From JALUUH01 sp964636675 (lineage in GTDB: Bacteria; Pseudomonadota; Gammaproteobacteria; S012-40), in assembly GCA_964636675.1 (NCBI GenBank), contig CAZWUO010000049.1, forward strand, positions 1 through 20,776: 20,776 nt of DNA. The letters are read 5' to 3'. The notes below the pieces were generated by a model, which worked only from the letters and a program-made list of their open reading frames with translations, did not search any database and was not told the DNA's origin. Made by a program: the position numbers and the translations under genes. This document shows positions 1 through 9,487 of this stretch, in pieces (the stretch's first letter is position 1; each line of letters begins with the position of its first letter).

Positions 1-81
1 AACCGCATACCCCTTCTGGGTTAAGCCAGCGCGAATCCCATCGCCTAACATTTGATCATCTTCTACTAGTAGAATGCGCAT
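1..81 (-). CDS. Response regulator, OmpR/QseB-like, N-terminus only (partial)
   Basis: Only the first 27 codons are inside the window; the gene runs off the left edge. The translation begins MRILLVEDDQMLGDGIRAGL, a typical receiver-domain start: beta-strand 1 (RILLVEDD) carrying the acidic residues that bind Mg2+ near the phosphoacceptor, followed by helix 1. The wording MLGDGIRAGL is close to QseB/PmrA-type OmpR-family regulators, so a DNA-binding two-component response regulator is likely. The phosphorylated aspartate and the winged-helix domain are outside the window, so the subfamily is inferred. A GGAGG Shine-Dalgarno sequence lies at 97-93 on the minus strand, 11 bases before the ATG. 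The gene diverges from clpB. Confidence 0.8.
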   Translation of the reverse strand, partial: MRILLVEDDQMLGDGIRAGLTQKGYAV

Positions 82-448
82 CGGCAAACTAGCCTCCATA
101 TCAGATACCTATTCATTACACAATTAGGTACGCGGGTTTCGATTAAAGCGATTATCAGGCTCACGCTATTGGATAATCTTCATTCCACTATCGGTTGAAT
201 GGCTTGATTTCTTGAGAATAAACAGACCCTAGGGTTTTTGATTCATGCTGTGTATCGATAGATGGACGAAGGTTTGAAATATTCATTAATATTATTAGTG
301 TTTGTATTGCAAGGCGTGCAGTGCGCGCGGAGGTTTTAATCCTGGTGCATCATCAGATCGCTCTCCATGGATAACTTGTTACTTGAAATTGCGTGTGTTT
401 TGCCCCAGATAATCATTAATTGGAGTACCTTATTAAGAGAGAAATACG
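82..448. other. Divergent intergenic region between response regulator and clpB
   Basis: No convincing gene lies in this 367-base stretch. It holds the ribosome binding site of the response regulator (93-97), a 10-base perfect palindrome ACCCTAGGGT at 226-235, an AT-rich segment around 275-310, and the sigma-32 promoter of clpB at 382-410. The region must contain the regulator's own promoter on the minus strand, but I could not pick one with confidence. Confidence 0.6.
382..410 (+). promoter_or_regulatory. Sigma-32 (heat-shock) promoter of clpB
   Basis: CTTGAAA at 382-388 is followed after 14 bases by CCCCAGAT at 403-410. This matches the RpoH consensus (CTTGAAA, 13-15 bases, CCCCATNT) at nearly every position. 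It sits about 40 bases upstream of the clpB start, and clpB is a classic RpoH target in proteobacteria. Expected transcription start is near 417. Confidence 0.85.
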
Positions 449-3049
449 ATGAGAATGGACAAGTTAACGACTAAGTTTCAGATTGCGATTGCAGATGCGC
501 AAAGTCTTGCGGTAGGGCGAGATCATCAGTTTATAGAGCCGCTACATATAATGACGGCCTTGCTTGATCAAGAGGGCGGGAGTATTGCAAATTTGCTGTT
601 GAAAGCGGGGGTCAATGTCAATCAATTGCGTTCACAGCTGCAGCAAGAGCTAGAGCGAGTGCCCCAAGTGCATGGTGCCAGCGGTGATGTACAGGTGTCA
701 CAAGATACCGTGCGGTTGCTGAATCTGACCGATAAGTTGTCGCAGAAGAGAAAAGACAGCTTTATTTCTAGTGAATTATTTTTATTGGCAAGCCTCGAAG
801 AAAAAAAAGCTAAACTTGGCAATGTCTTGCGCGCGGCGGGCGCTTCGAAAGGTGTTTTAGAGCAAGCCATAGACGAGCTGCGTGGTGACCAAAAAGTGGA
901 TAACCCAGATGCCGAAGAGCAACGACAAGCGCTGCAAAAGTATACGATTGACCTTACTGAGCGCGCTGAGCAAGGCAAGCTTGATCCGGTTATTGGGCGA
1001 GATGATGAGATCCGCAGAACCATACAAGTATTGCAGCGCAGAACGAAAAATAACCCCGCTTTAATCGGCGAGCCAGGGGTGGGTAAAACTGCAATTGCCG
1101 AAGGGCTTGCGCAGCGCATTATTAATGGGGAAGTTCCCGAGGGTCTAAAAAATAAACGCTTATTGTCACTCGACATGGGGGCGCTGATCGCAGGTGCAAA
1201 ATTTCGTGGTGAGTTCGAAGAAAGATTGAAATCTGTGCTGAGCGACTTGGCAAAACAAGAAGGTCAAGTCATTTTATTTATTGATGAGTTGCATACCATG
1301 GTGGGTGCGGGTAAAGCGGAAGGTGCAATGGATGCAGGTAATATGCTAAAACCTGCGCTCGCTCGTGGCGAGTTACACTGTGTAGGGGCTACGACCTTAA
1401 ACGAATACCGTCAATATGTAGAAAAAGATGCTGCACTCGAGCGACGTTTTCAAAAGATATTGGTCAATGAACCAAGTGTCGCAGACACGATTGCGATACT
1501 GCGTGGACTCAAAGAAAAATACGAAGTACATCATGGTGTTGATATTACTGATCCGGCAATCGTTGCGGCGGCGACTTTATCTCACCGGTATATTTCTGAT
1601 CGCCAGCTTCCGGATAAGGCAATCGACCTAATCGATGAGGCCGCGAGTCGTATCCGTATGGAAATTGATTCCAAACCGGAAGCAATGGACAAATTGGATC
1701 GTCGTTTAATCCAATTGAAAATCGAGCAAGAAGCGCTGAAAAAAGAATCCGATGCAGCGTCAAAAAAACGCCTAGGAAACTTACGCAGTGAAATCGCCCG
1801 ACTTGAACGCGAATATTCTGAATTGGAAGAGGTGTGGAAGTCAGAAAAGGCTGTTGTTCAAGGTTCTAAACATATCAAAGAAGAGTTTGAACGCGTGCGC
1901 CAAGAGTTAGAAACAGCGCGTCGCGCAGGTAATCTTGCACGGATGTCGGAGCTTCAATATGGAAAAATCCCCGAGCTTGAGCGCCAGATCGAAGCTGCCT
2001 CCCAAGTAGAAATGCCCGACATGACCTTGCTACGCAATAACGTAACGGAAGAAGAAATTGCTGAAGTCGTTTCTAAGTGGACAGGCATTCCGATTTCAAA
2101 AATGCTCGAAGGTGAAGTCGAAAAGCTCTTGCGCATGGAAGAACAGTTACAGACTCGTGTTGTCGGGCAACCCGAAGCAGTGGTTGCGGTATCCAATGCC
2201 ATACGACGTTCACGTGCTGGTTTGTCTGATCCAGATCGACCCATAGGCTCGTTTTTATTTCTGGGCCCTACTGGGGTTGGTAAAACTGAACTCACAAAAG
2301 CACTGGCTAATTTTTTATTCGATACGGATGACGCGATGGTGCGTATAGATATGTCTGAGTTTATGGAGAGACACTCGGTCGCACGTTTAGTCGGTGCACC
2401 TCCGGGTTATGTAGGTTACGAAGAAGGTGGTTACTTAACAGAGGCGGTACGGCGCAAACCATACTCCGTGATATTATTGGATGAAGTAGAAAAAGCGCAC
2501 CCAGATGTTTTTAATATCTTGCTGCAAGTATTGGATGATGGGCGTTTAACCGATGGGCAAGGTCGCACAGTTGATTTCAAAAATACGGTAATTGTCATGA
2601 CATCCAATCTTGGTTCACAAATTATTCAAGAAATGAGCGGTGAAGAAAATTATCAACAAATGAAGAATTCCTTGATGGACGTAGTGGGTACGCATTTTCG
2701 CCCTGAGTTTATCAACCGAGTTGATGATGTTGTCGTCTTTCATCCCTTGGGGCGTGAGCAAATACACGCGATTGCAAATATTCAAATATCCTATTTGCGC
2801 AAGCGATTGCAAGACCGTGATTTGGAATTGGAGCTTTCACCTGCTGCATTGGATTATTTGGCAGAAGCAGGGTATGACCCAGTATATGGGGCGCGACCAC
2901 TGCGTCGGTCGATACAAAACTCAATAGAAAATGCGCTTGCGCAAGAAATATTGAGCGCAAAGTTTGTCGCTGGAGATACCATTGTTGTTGAGATCGATGG
3001 AGAAGCACTAACATTTAAAAAAAAGGCAGCGATGGTAGAGGTGGCGTAA
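449..3049 (+). CDS. clpB: ClpB chaperone (Hsp100 disaggregase)
   Basis: ATP-driven cytoplasmic hexameric disaggregase that works with DnaK/DnaJ/GrpE to pull proteins out of aggregates after heat stress. At 866 residues it is close to the 857 of E. coli ClpB. An N-terminal Clp repeat domain (about 1-145) is followed by the first AAA+ module with Walker A GEPGVGKT at 207-214 and Walker B VILFIDE. A long charged coiled-coil middle domain (about 410-530) is specific to ClpB and separates it from ClpA and ClpC. The second AAA+ module has Walker A GPTGVGKT at 606-613 and Walker B VILLDE, and the protein ends with a D2-small domain (GYDPVYGARPLRR). The start MRMDKLTTKFQ aligns with E. coli MRLDRLTNKFQ, so the first ATG is preferred over the one two codons later. 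Sigma-32 promoter upstream, hairpin terminator downstream; likely a single-gene transcript. Confidence 0.98.
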   Translation: MRMDKLTTKFQIAIADAQSLAVGRDHQFIEPLHIMTALLDQEGGSIANLLLKAGVNVNQLRSQLQQELERVPQVHGASGDVQVSQDTVRLLNLTDKLSQKRKDSFISSELFLLASLEEKKAKLGNVLRAAGASKGVLEQAIDELRGDQKVDNPDAEEQRQALQKYTIDLTERAEQGKLDPVIGRDDEIRRTIQVLQRRTKNNPALIGEPGVGKTAIAEGLAQRIINGEVPEGLKNKRLLSLDMGALIAGAKFRGEFEERLKSVLSDLAKQEGQVILFIDELHTMVGAGKAEGAMDAGNMLKPALARGELHCVGATTLNEYRQYVEKDAALERRFQKILVNEPSVADTIAILRGLKEKYEVHHGVDITDPAIVAAATLSHRYISDRQLPDKAIDLIDEAASRIRMEIDSKPEAMDKLDRRLIQLKIEQEALKKESDAASKKRLGNLRSEIARLEREYSELEEVWKSEKAVVQGSKHIKEEFERVRQELETARRAGNLARMSELQYGKIPELERQIEAASQVEMPDMTLLRNNVTEEEIAEVVSKWTGIPISKMLEGEVEKLLRMEEQLQTRVVGQPEAVVAVSNAIRRSRAGLSDPDRPIGSFLFLGPTGVGKTELTKALANFLFDTDDAMVRIDMSEFMERHSVARLVGAPPGYVGYEEGGYLTEAVRRKPYSVILLDEVEKAHPDVFNILLQVLDDGRLTDGQGRTVDFKNTVIVMTSNLGSQIIQEMSGEENYQQMKNSLMDVVGTHFRPEFINRVDDVVVFHPLGREQIHAIANIQISYLRKRLQDRDLELELSPAALDYLAEAGYDPVYGARPLRRSIQNSIENALAQEILSAKFVAGDTIVVEIDGEALTFKKKAAMVEVA

Positions 3050-3071
3050 GCTAATATTTTCATGCATATTA

Positions 3072-3103
3072 AGCACCCGGGTGTCGAAACGGATCCGGGT
3101 GTT
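3072..3103 (+). terminator. Hairpin terminator after clpB
   Basis: CACCCGG (3074-3080) pairs with CCGGGTG (3095-3101). Two more pairs inward and two outward (with G-U wobbles) give an 11-bp stem with a 10-base loop. It begins 22 bases after the clpB stop. The following T-run is short and interrupted (TTGCTGTTT), so this is a moderate intrinsic terminator. Confidence 0.7.
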
Positions 3104-3140
3104 GCTGTTTCTAGGTTTATCGGAACAGTCTTTAATCCTA

Positions 3141-3186
3141 TTTTTTGCGTATTTTTGCTTGTTTTTCGGTATTTTTAGTTCGAAAA
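3141..3186. other. Phased T-tracts, predicted curved DNA
   Basis: T-tracts at 3141-3146, 3152-3156, 3162-3166 and 3172-3176, followed by an A-tract at 3183-3186, are centred about 10 bases apart, which is one helical turn. Phased A/T tracts of this kind produce intrinsic DNA bending. They lie between the clpB terminator and the next gene. Confidence 0.55.
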
Positions 3187-3310
3187 TACTTGCCCAAAGA
3201 TCGGCCCTCAGATAGAGTAAGTAGAGTATAGGTTGGTAATAAAAAACGCGATGATATTATGCCGTAACGCATGGGATGTCATTGGATATAAAATGCCTGA
3301 TGATGTTCAT

Positions 3311-3332
3311 GAAGCAATGAAATAATTGCTTC
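3311..3332 (+). promoter_or_regulatory. Perfect 8-bp hairpin upstream of HAF-repeat gene
   Basis: GAAGCAAT (3311-3318) and its exact reverse complement ATTGCTTC (3325-3332) flank a 6-base loop. It ends 39 bases before the start codon at 3372. No T-run follows, so it is not a normal terminator; it could be an operator or a structured 5' leader. A TATAAA at 3287-3292 is a possible -10 box, but its -35 partner is poor. In the rest of the 3050-3371 gap I see only the terminator and the phased tracts. Confidence 0.4.
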
Positions 3333-3371
3333 GTGTTTGACTGTTAACACGACACGACAAGGGAATGCCGT

Positions 3372-5327
<1,956 letters not shown>

Positions 5328-5344
5328 CAAAAGCGAGTGGTTTG

Positions 5345-5641
5345 ATGCGGTGTGTGGTTTTTCGTTGTGCTAAAAAATCAGAAATGTATCTTTATTTGCC
5401 CTATGCAGAGGAAGATCTGGATGTGCTTGTTGAGCAGCTTGATGAAGATTTAAAAAAAATAACCGGCCGTTTAACAAAGGTAATGGAGCTTAAATTAAGC
5501 CCCAAGAAAAAGTTAGCAAGGGTGGATGTCGGTGAAGTCATTTCTGCGTTGCAAAAAAAGGGGTTTTATCTGCAATCCCCACCGCACGAGATATTGCGCA
5601 AAGACGTGAGTATGTTACACAATCCTTCAGATACCTTTTAG
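5345..5641 (+). CDS. YcgL domain-containing protein
   Basis: A 98-residue protein matching the gammaproteobacterial YcgL family. Recognisable segments are the start MRCVVFRCAKKSEMYLYLP (E. coli: FCVIYRSSKRDQTYLYV), the central KKKLARVDVGEVISALQKKG, and FYLQSPP near the end. Function is not established; it is a small alpha/beta cytoplasmic protein. The ATG at 5345 is chosen over the TTG immediately before it because the family starts just ahead of the C-V-V/I motif. A GAGTGG stretch about 5-10 bases upstream may serve as ribosome binding site. It follows the HAF-repeat gene closely and may be co-transcribed with it. The gene converges with the PAP2 gene. Confidence 0.88.
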   Translation: MRCVVFRCAKKSEMYLYLPYAEEDLDVLVEQLDEDLKKITGRLTKVMELKLSPKKKLARVDVGEVISALQKKGFYLQSPPHEILRKDVSMLHNPSDTF

Positions 5642-5697
5642 CGAAAATAGTAAAAGTCGATATCTTCTCCCTCTGAGTGTTGTTCGCTGTATTTTAC

Positions 5698-5716
5698 AAG
5701 AGTTTAACGCACTCTT
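5698..5716. terminator. Weak hairpin between convergent genes
   Basis: AAGAGT (5698-5703) and ACTCTT (5711-5716) form a 6-bp stem with a 7-base loop in the 123-base space between the convergent ycgL-like and PAP2 genes. No clear T-run follows on either strand, so its role as a terminator is only suggested by position. Confidence 0.25.
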
Positions 5717-5764
5717 CAGTTCGTCCAGCTGCGGATTCTAGGATCAAGGGTTTTGTGATGGCAT

Positions 5765-6334
5765 TCATATGTTGCTGGTGTTTTTCAATGTTATAAAAGG
5801 CCAGCGTTTTAAACATAGCCAAGCTAATAGATAACCAATCATTGCTCCAATGATTGCTCCTACCAGCACTTGGCTGGGGAAGTGATTGGCTAAGTAGATT
5901 CGAGAGATTCCCACTAATACGGATAAGGTAATAAATGCGATGGTTAACGGCCAGCGTTTTAACACAACGGATAAAAAGGTAAAAACAGCAAAGAAGTTTA
6001 TCGCGTGATTTGAGGGCATGCCGCCGGTGCTGGTTGCGCAGGCGGTGCTAATTCCACCGGGTTTGCGCAGAAGATGTGCGTACTCAAAACACGGGCGTGG
6101 ATGAGAAAAAAAATCTTTGAGCATATTCCCAACGAGATCTGCTATGGCAGGGACTAATACAATAAACAGTCCCAGTATCCATCCAGATTTTCCGTATTTC
6201 AAGCCAAAATATACGATTAAAATAGCCAGCAACGGAAATGAGAAAGTATATTTTTCTGATATCCAAATAAACAAGAGGTCAAGCCAGGGGTTTGCCCATG
6301 CTTGATTGATCCAGATTAAAAGCTCAGCGTCCAT
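5765..6334 (-). CDS. PAP2-family membrane phosphatase
   Basis: A 189-residue integral membrane protein of the PAP2/type 2 phosphatidic acid phosphatase superfamily. These enzymes remove phosphate from lipid phosphates or diphosphates (for example undecaprenyl diphosphate, phosphatidylglycerol phosphate or lipid A). The three active-site motifs are visible: KX6RP at 73-81 (KDFFSHPRP), PSNH at 107-110 (usual PSGH), and SRX5HX3 at 144-155 (SRIYLANHFPSQ), with H151 the expected nucleophile. The last motif has Gln155 where most members have Asp, as in the glucose-6-phosphatase branch. Several hydrophobic segments (about 34-47, 51-70, 111-125, 130-147, 156-175) span the membrane. Its start overlaps the end of purN by 11 bases, so it is probably translated from the purMN transcript. 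Substrate unknown. Confidence 0.88.
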   Translation of the reverse strand: MDAELLIWINQAWANPWLDLLFIWISEKYTFSFPLLAILIVYFGLKYGKSGWILGLFIVLVPAIADLVGNMLKDFFSHPRPCFEYAHLLRKPGGISTACATSTGGMPSNHAINFFAVFTFLSVVLKRWPLTIAFITLSVLVGISRIYLANHFPSQVLVGAIIGAMIGYLLAWLCLKRWPFITLKNTSNI

Positions 6335-6986
6335 TTGGGGTGATTAGCTTGGGTTCGTTTAATGGAATATTGTCCAGAAATAGCTGATATGAATCATTCA
6401 TCCGCAGGCGTTGACGCATAATCCAGTCGATAGCGATGGGGTATATGTTGTGCTCAATCGTGTGTACACGTTGTGCAAGATCTTCAGCAGTATCGTCTGG
6501 TCTTACATCGGTAATGCCTTGTAAAATAACGGGGCCGGCGTCGAGTTCTGGGGTGACAAAATGCACGCTCGCACCATGTGCTTGATCGCCTGCGTCTAGT
6601 ACGCGTTGGTGCGTATTTAAGCCTTGGTATTTGGGTAAAAGTGATGGATGGATATTGATGAGTTTGCCCAAATAGGCATTGACAAAATGAGCGCTTAGGA
6701 TGCGCATAAAACCTGCGAGCACAATCAGCTCGGGCGCATGAATATTAATCGCTTTCGCTAATGCGTGATCGTAAGCTTCGCGCGAAGCAAAATCTTGGTG
6801 CTTGATGTTTATGGTTTTTATTCCTGCGTTTTGTGCGCGAACTAAGCCAAACGCATTTGTTTTGTTGCTAATGACGCAGGCGATGTTAAGCTCAAGTTTA
6901 CGTGCTTGAACTTGGTCAATAATCGCTTGTAGATTCGAACCATTCCCGGAAATGAGAACGACGATAGAAAAAGGCCTAGTTGCCAT
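6324..6986 (-). CDS. purN: Phosphoribosylglycinamide formyltransferase (GART)
   Basis: Transfers a formyl group from 10-formyltetrahydrofolate to glycinamide ribonucleotide, the third step of de novo purine synthesis; cytoplasmic. At 220 residues it is close to the 212 of E. coli PurN. The phosphate-binding SGNGSN lies at 13-18 and the folate/catalytic region is AGFMRILS (91-98). The catalytic trio is N111 and H113 (NIHPSLLPKYQG) and D149 (HGASVHFVTPELDAGPVI). The start codon overlaps the purM stop by one base (TAATG), the classic purMN coupling. The other end overlaps the PAP2 gene by 11 bases. Confidence 0.97.
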   Translation of the reverse strand: MATRPFSIVVLISGNGSNLQAIIDQVQARKLELNIACVISNKTNAFGLVRAQNAGIKTINIKHQDFASREAYDHALAKAINIHAPELIVLAGFMRILSAHFVNAYLGKLINIHPSLLPKYQGLNTHQRVLDAGDQAHGASVHFVTPELDAGPVILQGITDVRPDDTAEDLAQRVHTIEHNIYPIAIDWIMRQRLRMNDSYQLFLDNIPLNEPKLITPNGR

Positions 6987-8017
6987 TATTGGATTGCAAC
7001 GCGTGTCTCGCCGCTGGAGTTTGCTATTTCGCCGATACGATAGGCGATTTCACCTTCGTGGGTTAATAATTCCAGTGTTTTTTCCGCGAGATCTGGCGCA
7101 ACACAGATGACCATTCCTATGCCACAGTTGAAGGTTCGGTACATCTCTTGATGATCTACGTTGCCACTTTTTTCCAACCATTGAAAAATTTCAGGCCACT
7201 GCCAGGAAGATTCGTTGATTATTGCGTGGGTGTTTTTGGGCAATACCCGGGGAAGGTTTTCCAGTAAACCACCTCCTGTGATATGGGCAAGCGCTTTTAC
7301 ATTCACTGATTTCATGAGCTTAAGCAGTGGTTTTACATAAATTCGGGTGGGAGCTAATAAATGCTCGCCGAGTGTGCAATTACCCAGCATTTCAGACAAG
7401 TCAGCGTTGGCGAATTGAATTATTTTTCGGATGAGCGAGTAACCATTGGAGTGGGGGCCTGATGACGCTAAGCCAATGAGTACGTCGCCGGCGCACACCG
7501 ACGAGCCGTCGATGATCGCTTCTTTTTCGACGATTCCGACACAAAAACCGGCGAGGTCATATTCGCCGGGCTGATACATTCCCGGCATTTCGGCCGTTTC
7601 GCCACCGGATAGCGCGGCGCCAGCGAGTTCGCAACCTTGCCCTATTCCCTTAATAACATCCACCGCAACCGATGTATCCAGCTTGCTTGTTGCATAATAA
7701 TCTAAAAAATATAAGGGTTCGGCACCCGTTACAATAATATCGTTAACACACATGGCGACGAGGTCGATGCCAATCGTGTCATGTTTGTTTATTTCGGTAG
7801 CGAGCTTGAGTTTGGTGCCGACGCCGTCGGTTCCTGAAACCAGCACGGGTTTTTTATAACCGCTTGGAATTTCGAATAAAGCCCCAAAACCACCAAGCCC
7901 TGACAAGACGCCGGGTCGTTGGGTGCGTAATGCGATGGGTTTAATATGATCAATAAGCGCATTGCCCGCATCAATGTTGACGCCGGCGTCGCGATAATTA
8001 AGAGAAGTTTCTTTCAT
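6986..8017 (-). CDS. purM: Phosphoribosylformylglycinamidine cyclo-ligase (AIR synthetase)
   Basis: ATP-dependent ring closure of formylglycinamidine ribonucleotide to aminoimidazole ribonucleotide, the fifth step of purine synthesis; cytoplasmic homodimer. The 343 residues match the family (E. coli 345). N-terminal YRDAGVNIDAGNALI (8-22), the ATP-loop SGTDGVGTKLKLA (61-73), MCVNDI (89-94), SGGETAEMPGMY in the middle and HITGGGLLENLPR in the second domain are all present. It is the first gene of a minus-strand purM-purN-PAP2 unit and diverges from the DUF2066 gene across a 312-base gap. In E. coli purMN also lie near hda and perM, so the neighbourhood is conserved. Confidence 0.98.
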   Translation of the reverse strand: MKETSLNYRDAGVNIDAGNALIDHIKPIALRTQRPGVLSGLGGFGALFEIPSGYKKPVLVSGTDGVGTKLKLATEINKHDTIGIDLVAMCVNDIIVTGAEPLYFLDYYATSKLDTSVAVDVIKGIGQGCELAGAALSGGETAEMPGMYQPGEYDLAGFCVGIVEKEAIIDGSSVCAGDVLIGLASSGPHSNGYSLIRKIIQFANADLSEMLGNCTLGEHLLAPTRIYVKPLLKLMKSVNVKALAHITGGGLLENLPRVLPKNTHAIINESSWQWPEIFQWLEKSGNVDHQEMYRTFNCGIGMVICVAPDLAEKTLELLTHEGEIAYRIGEIANSSGETRVAIQ

Positions 8018-8050
8018 AAGTGGATGCTCTTAAGGAAAATAGGTTTCGAA

Positions 8051-8176
8051 ATGAGGGGTTTAAAGTTCGTCTATGTGTGTATTTTAGCACTGTTGCCAGC
8101 TGATTATGGCGTTCGTTATGGTGATAATTATAGCTCGCTGTGGGCAGTAACGGTGCTTTGTTTGTTAGCAGCATAA
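8051..8176 (+). CDS. Possible small hydrophobic protein (41 aa), doubtful
   Basis: An ATG-started frame of 41 codons with an AGG at 8041-8043, seven bases upstream. The product (MRGLKFVYVCILALLP at the start, LWAVTVLCLLAA at the end) has two hydrophobic stretches and could be a tiny membrane protein. I do not recognise it. It sits in the promoter region of purM, where a chance frame is quite possible. Confidence 0.2.
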   Translation: MRGLKFVYVCILALLPADYGVRYGDNYSSLWAVTVLCLLAA

Positions 8177-8253
8177 TGGGGGCGCAAATACAAACCCGAT
8201 AAACCCTTTTATTAATTATCTGTTAATATAGTGCTGGAGTCTAATTGTTGTGA

Positions 8254-8284
8254 GTAAACTAAATTAAACCTAAGTTAAACTAAG
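8254..8284. repeat. Three short AT-rich direct repeats
   Basis: GTAAACTAAA (8254-8263), TTAAACCTAAG (8264-8274) and TTAAACTAAG (8275-8284) are adjacent imperfect copies of a 10-11 base unit. They lie 46 bases upstream of the DUF2066 start and could be a protein binding site or an AT-rich promoter element. No function is shown. Confidence 0.45.
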
Positions 8285-8329
8285 TCTTTCATGTTACGTT
8301 TCAATACCTTAACAATCATTGTGTGAACC

Positions 8330-9487
8330 ATGCGCATTATGTCACGTTTCAAACCGTTAAAAATTATTTCTACGTGTTTTTTTTCCATTTCGTTGTGCTG
8401 GCTGCCGGTTGAAGCATCCCAGATAAAGGATTTGTATGAAGTCCGCTTGGCTTCGGATAATCAGCAGCAGACGGAGCGTCAGCGTCTCATTAAGCGTGCT
8501 TTTGAAGAGTTGCTCATCCGTATTACCGGGAAAACTGAGATTGCCAGCAAGCCCGAAGGGGAAGCTTTGCTACGCCAAGCAGCACAATATGTCAGTCAAT
8601 TCCGCTATGAAAAAGAAAAGCTCGAGCCTGTGCCTTTGGTATCTCCGTTAGGGTTTTCCTCTGACGTGGAAGCAAAGCATGCAATACGCCAAATTCCAGT
8701 GGTCAGCTATCAAGAAGTTCTGGTGGTATTGTTTGATGAAAAAGCGATAAAGGAAGCTTTGTGGCAAAAGAAACTCCCTGTCTGGGGTAATACTCGACCG
8801 ACAACCCTGGTTTGGCTAGGGTTTCAGGATGCGAGAGGTCGTTATCTATTAGATTCTACTGAAGACACGGAAATTTTAAGAAGCTTAAGAAAGTATGCTG
8901 TACAGCGTGGCTTGCCACTGATTTTTCCGCTATTGGATCTTGAAGACCAAATTAATATTAATATTAACGATGTCTGGGGCGATTTTCGCGAGCCTATTGT
9001 AAATGCTTCAATGCGCTATCAAACAGAAGCTATTTTAGTCGGTAGGGTATTCCTCGATTCGTTTGGAGTATGGCAAGGCCGCTGGTCGTTGTATCAGGGA
9101 GATGATGTCACGAGTTGGCGCACCAGAGGGCGTAGCTCTGAAAGTTTGATTAGCACGGGTTTATCCCGTACTGCTGAAACCTTGGCTCTCAAATACGCCA
9201 GTGTTTCAGCGGACGATGACACTGCTGCGCGGATAAAAGTTCAAATAACCGATGTCAGTACGTTGCAAGATTTTGTAAAGCTCGATAACTACTTTGCGTC
9301 ACTTTCTTCGGTGTCCGCATCGCATATTACCGAAGTTTACACCAATAATGTTATTTTTGAAGTGGAGCTACGCGGCGAGGCATCGGGGTTTGTAAAATCA
9401 TTATCACTCGGCAAATTGCTGATTAAAAACCATGACGCTATATTCGAACCTCCAGAAGATCATCTTAGTTTTCGTTTGCTTCCATGA
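8330..9487 (+). CDS. DUF2066 domain-containing exported protein
   Basis: A 385-residue protein of the uncharacterised DUF2066 family, common in gammaproteobacteria near purM and hda. Recognition rests on the segment after the signal peptide: LYEVRLASDNQQQTERQRLI, then AFEELLIRITGK, and the later VSQFRYEKEKL, which are family landmarks. A signal peptide (about residues 5-29, KPLKIISTCFFSISLCW... ending VEA) predicts export to the periplasm. Two in-frame ATGs lie at 8330 and 8339; neither has a good Shine-Dalgarno, and the first is used here. The stop overlaps the next start by four bases (ATGA), so it leads a coupled run with the phosphatidyltransferase, perM and hda. Function unknown; the lipid-related neighbours hint at the cell envelope. 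Confidence 0.85.
   Translation: MRIMSRFKPLKIISTCFFSISLCWLPVEASQIKDLYEVRLASDNQQQTERQRLIKRAFEELLIRITGKTEIASKPEGEALLRQAAQYVSQFRYEKEKLEPVPLVSPLGFSSDVEAKHAIRQIPVVSYQEVLVVLFDEKAIKEALWQKKLPVWGNTRPTTLVWLGFQDARGRYLLDSTEDTEILRSLRKYAVQRGLPLIFPLLDLEDQINININDVWGDFREPIVNASMRYQTEAILVGRVFLDSFGVWQGRWSLYQGDDVTSWRTRGRSSESLISTGLSRTAETLALKYASVSADDDTAARIKVQITDVSTLQDFVKLDNYFASLSSVSASHITEVYTNNVIFEVELRGEASGFVKSLSLGKLLIKNHDAIFEPPEDHLSFRLLP

Larger units (their letters stand above)
8018..8329. other. Divergent intergenic region purM / DUF2066 gene
   Basis: This 312-base AT-rich region must carry promoters for both directions. It contains a possible 41-codon open frame (8051-8176), three adjacent AT-rich imperfect repeats (8254-8284) and no clear terminator. 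I found no obvious PurR-like operator. Confidence 0.5.

Noticed and set aside
226..235. ACCCTAGGGT palindrome followed by TTTT as a terminator
   Set aside because: The stem would be only 3 bp around a CTAG loop, and no gene ends upstream on the plus strand.
622..1176. 184-codon minus-strand frame inside clpB
   Set aside because: Lies entirely opposite the highly conserved clpB coding region, with Ser/Cys-rich composition typical of an antisense shadow.
7946..8176. 76-codon plus-strand frame overlapping the purM start
   Set aside because: The first part is antisense to purM. Only the portion from the ATG at 8051 could be independent, and it is listed with low confidence.
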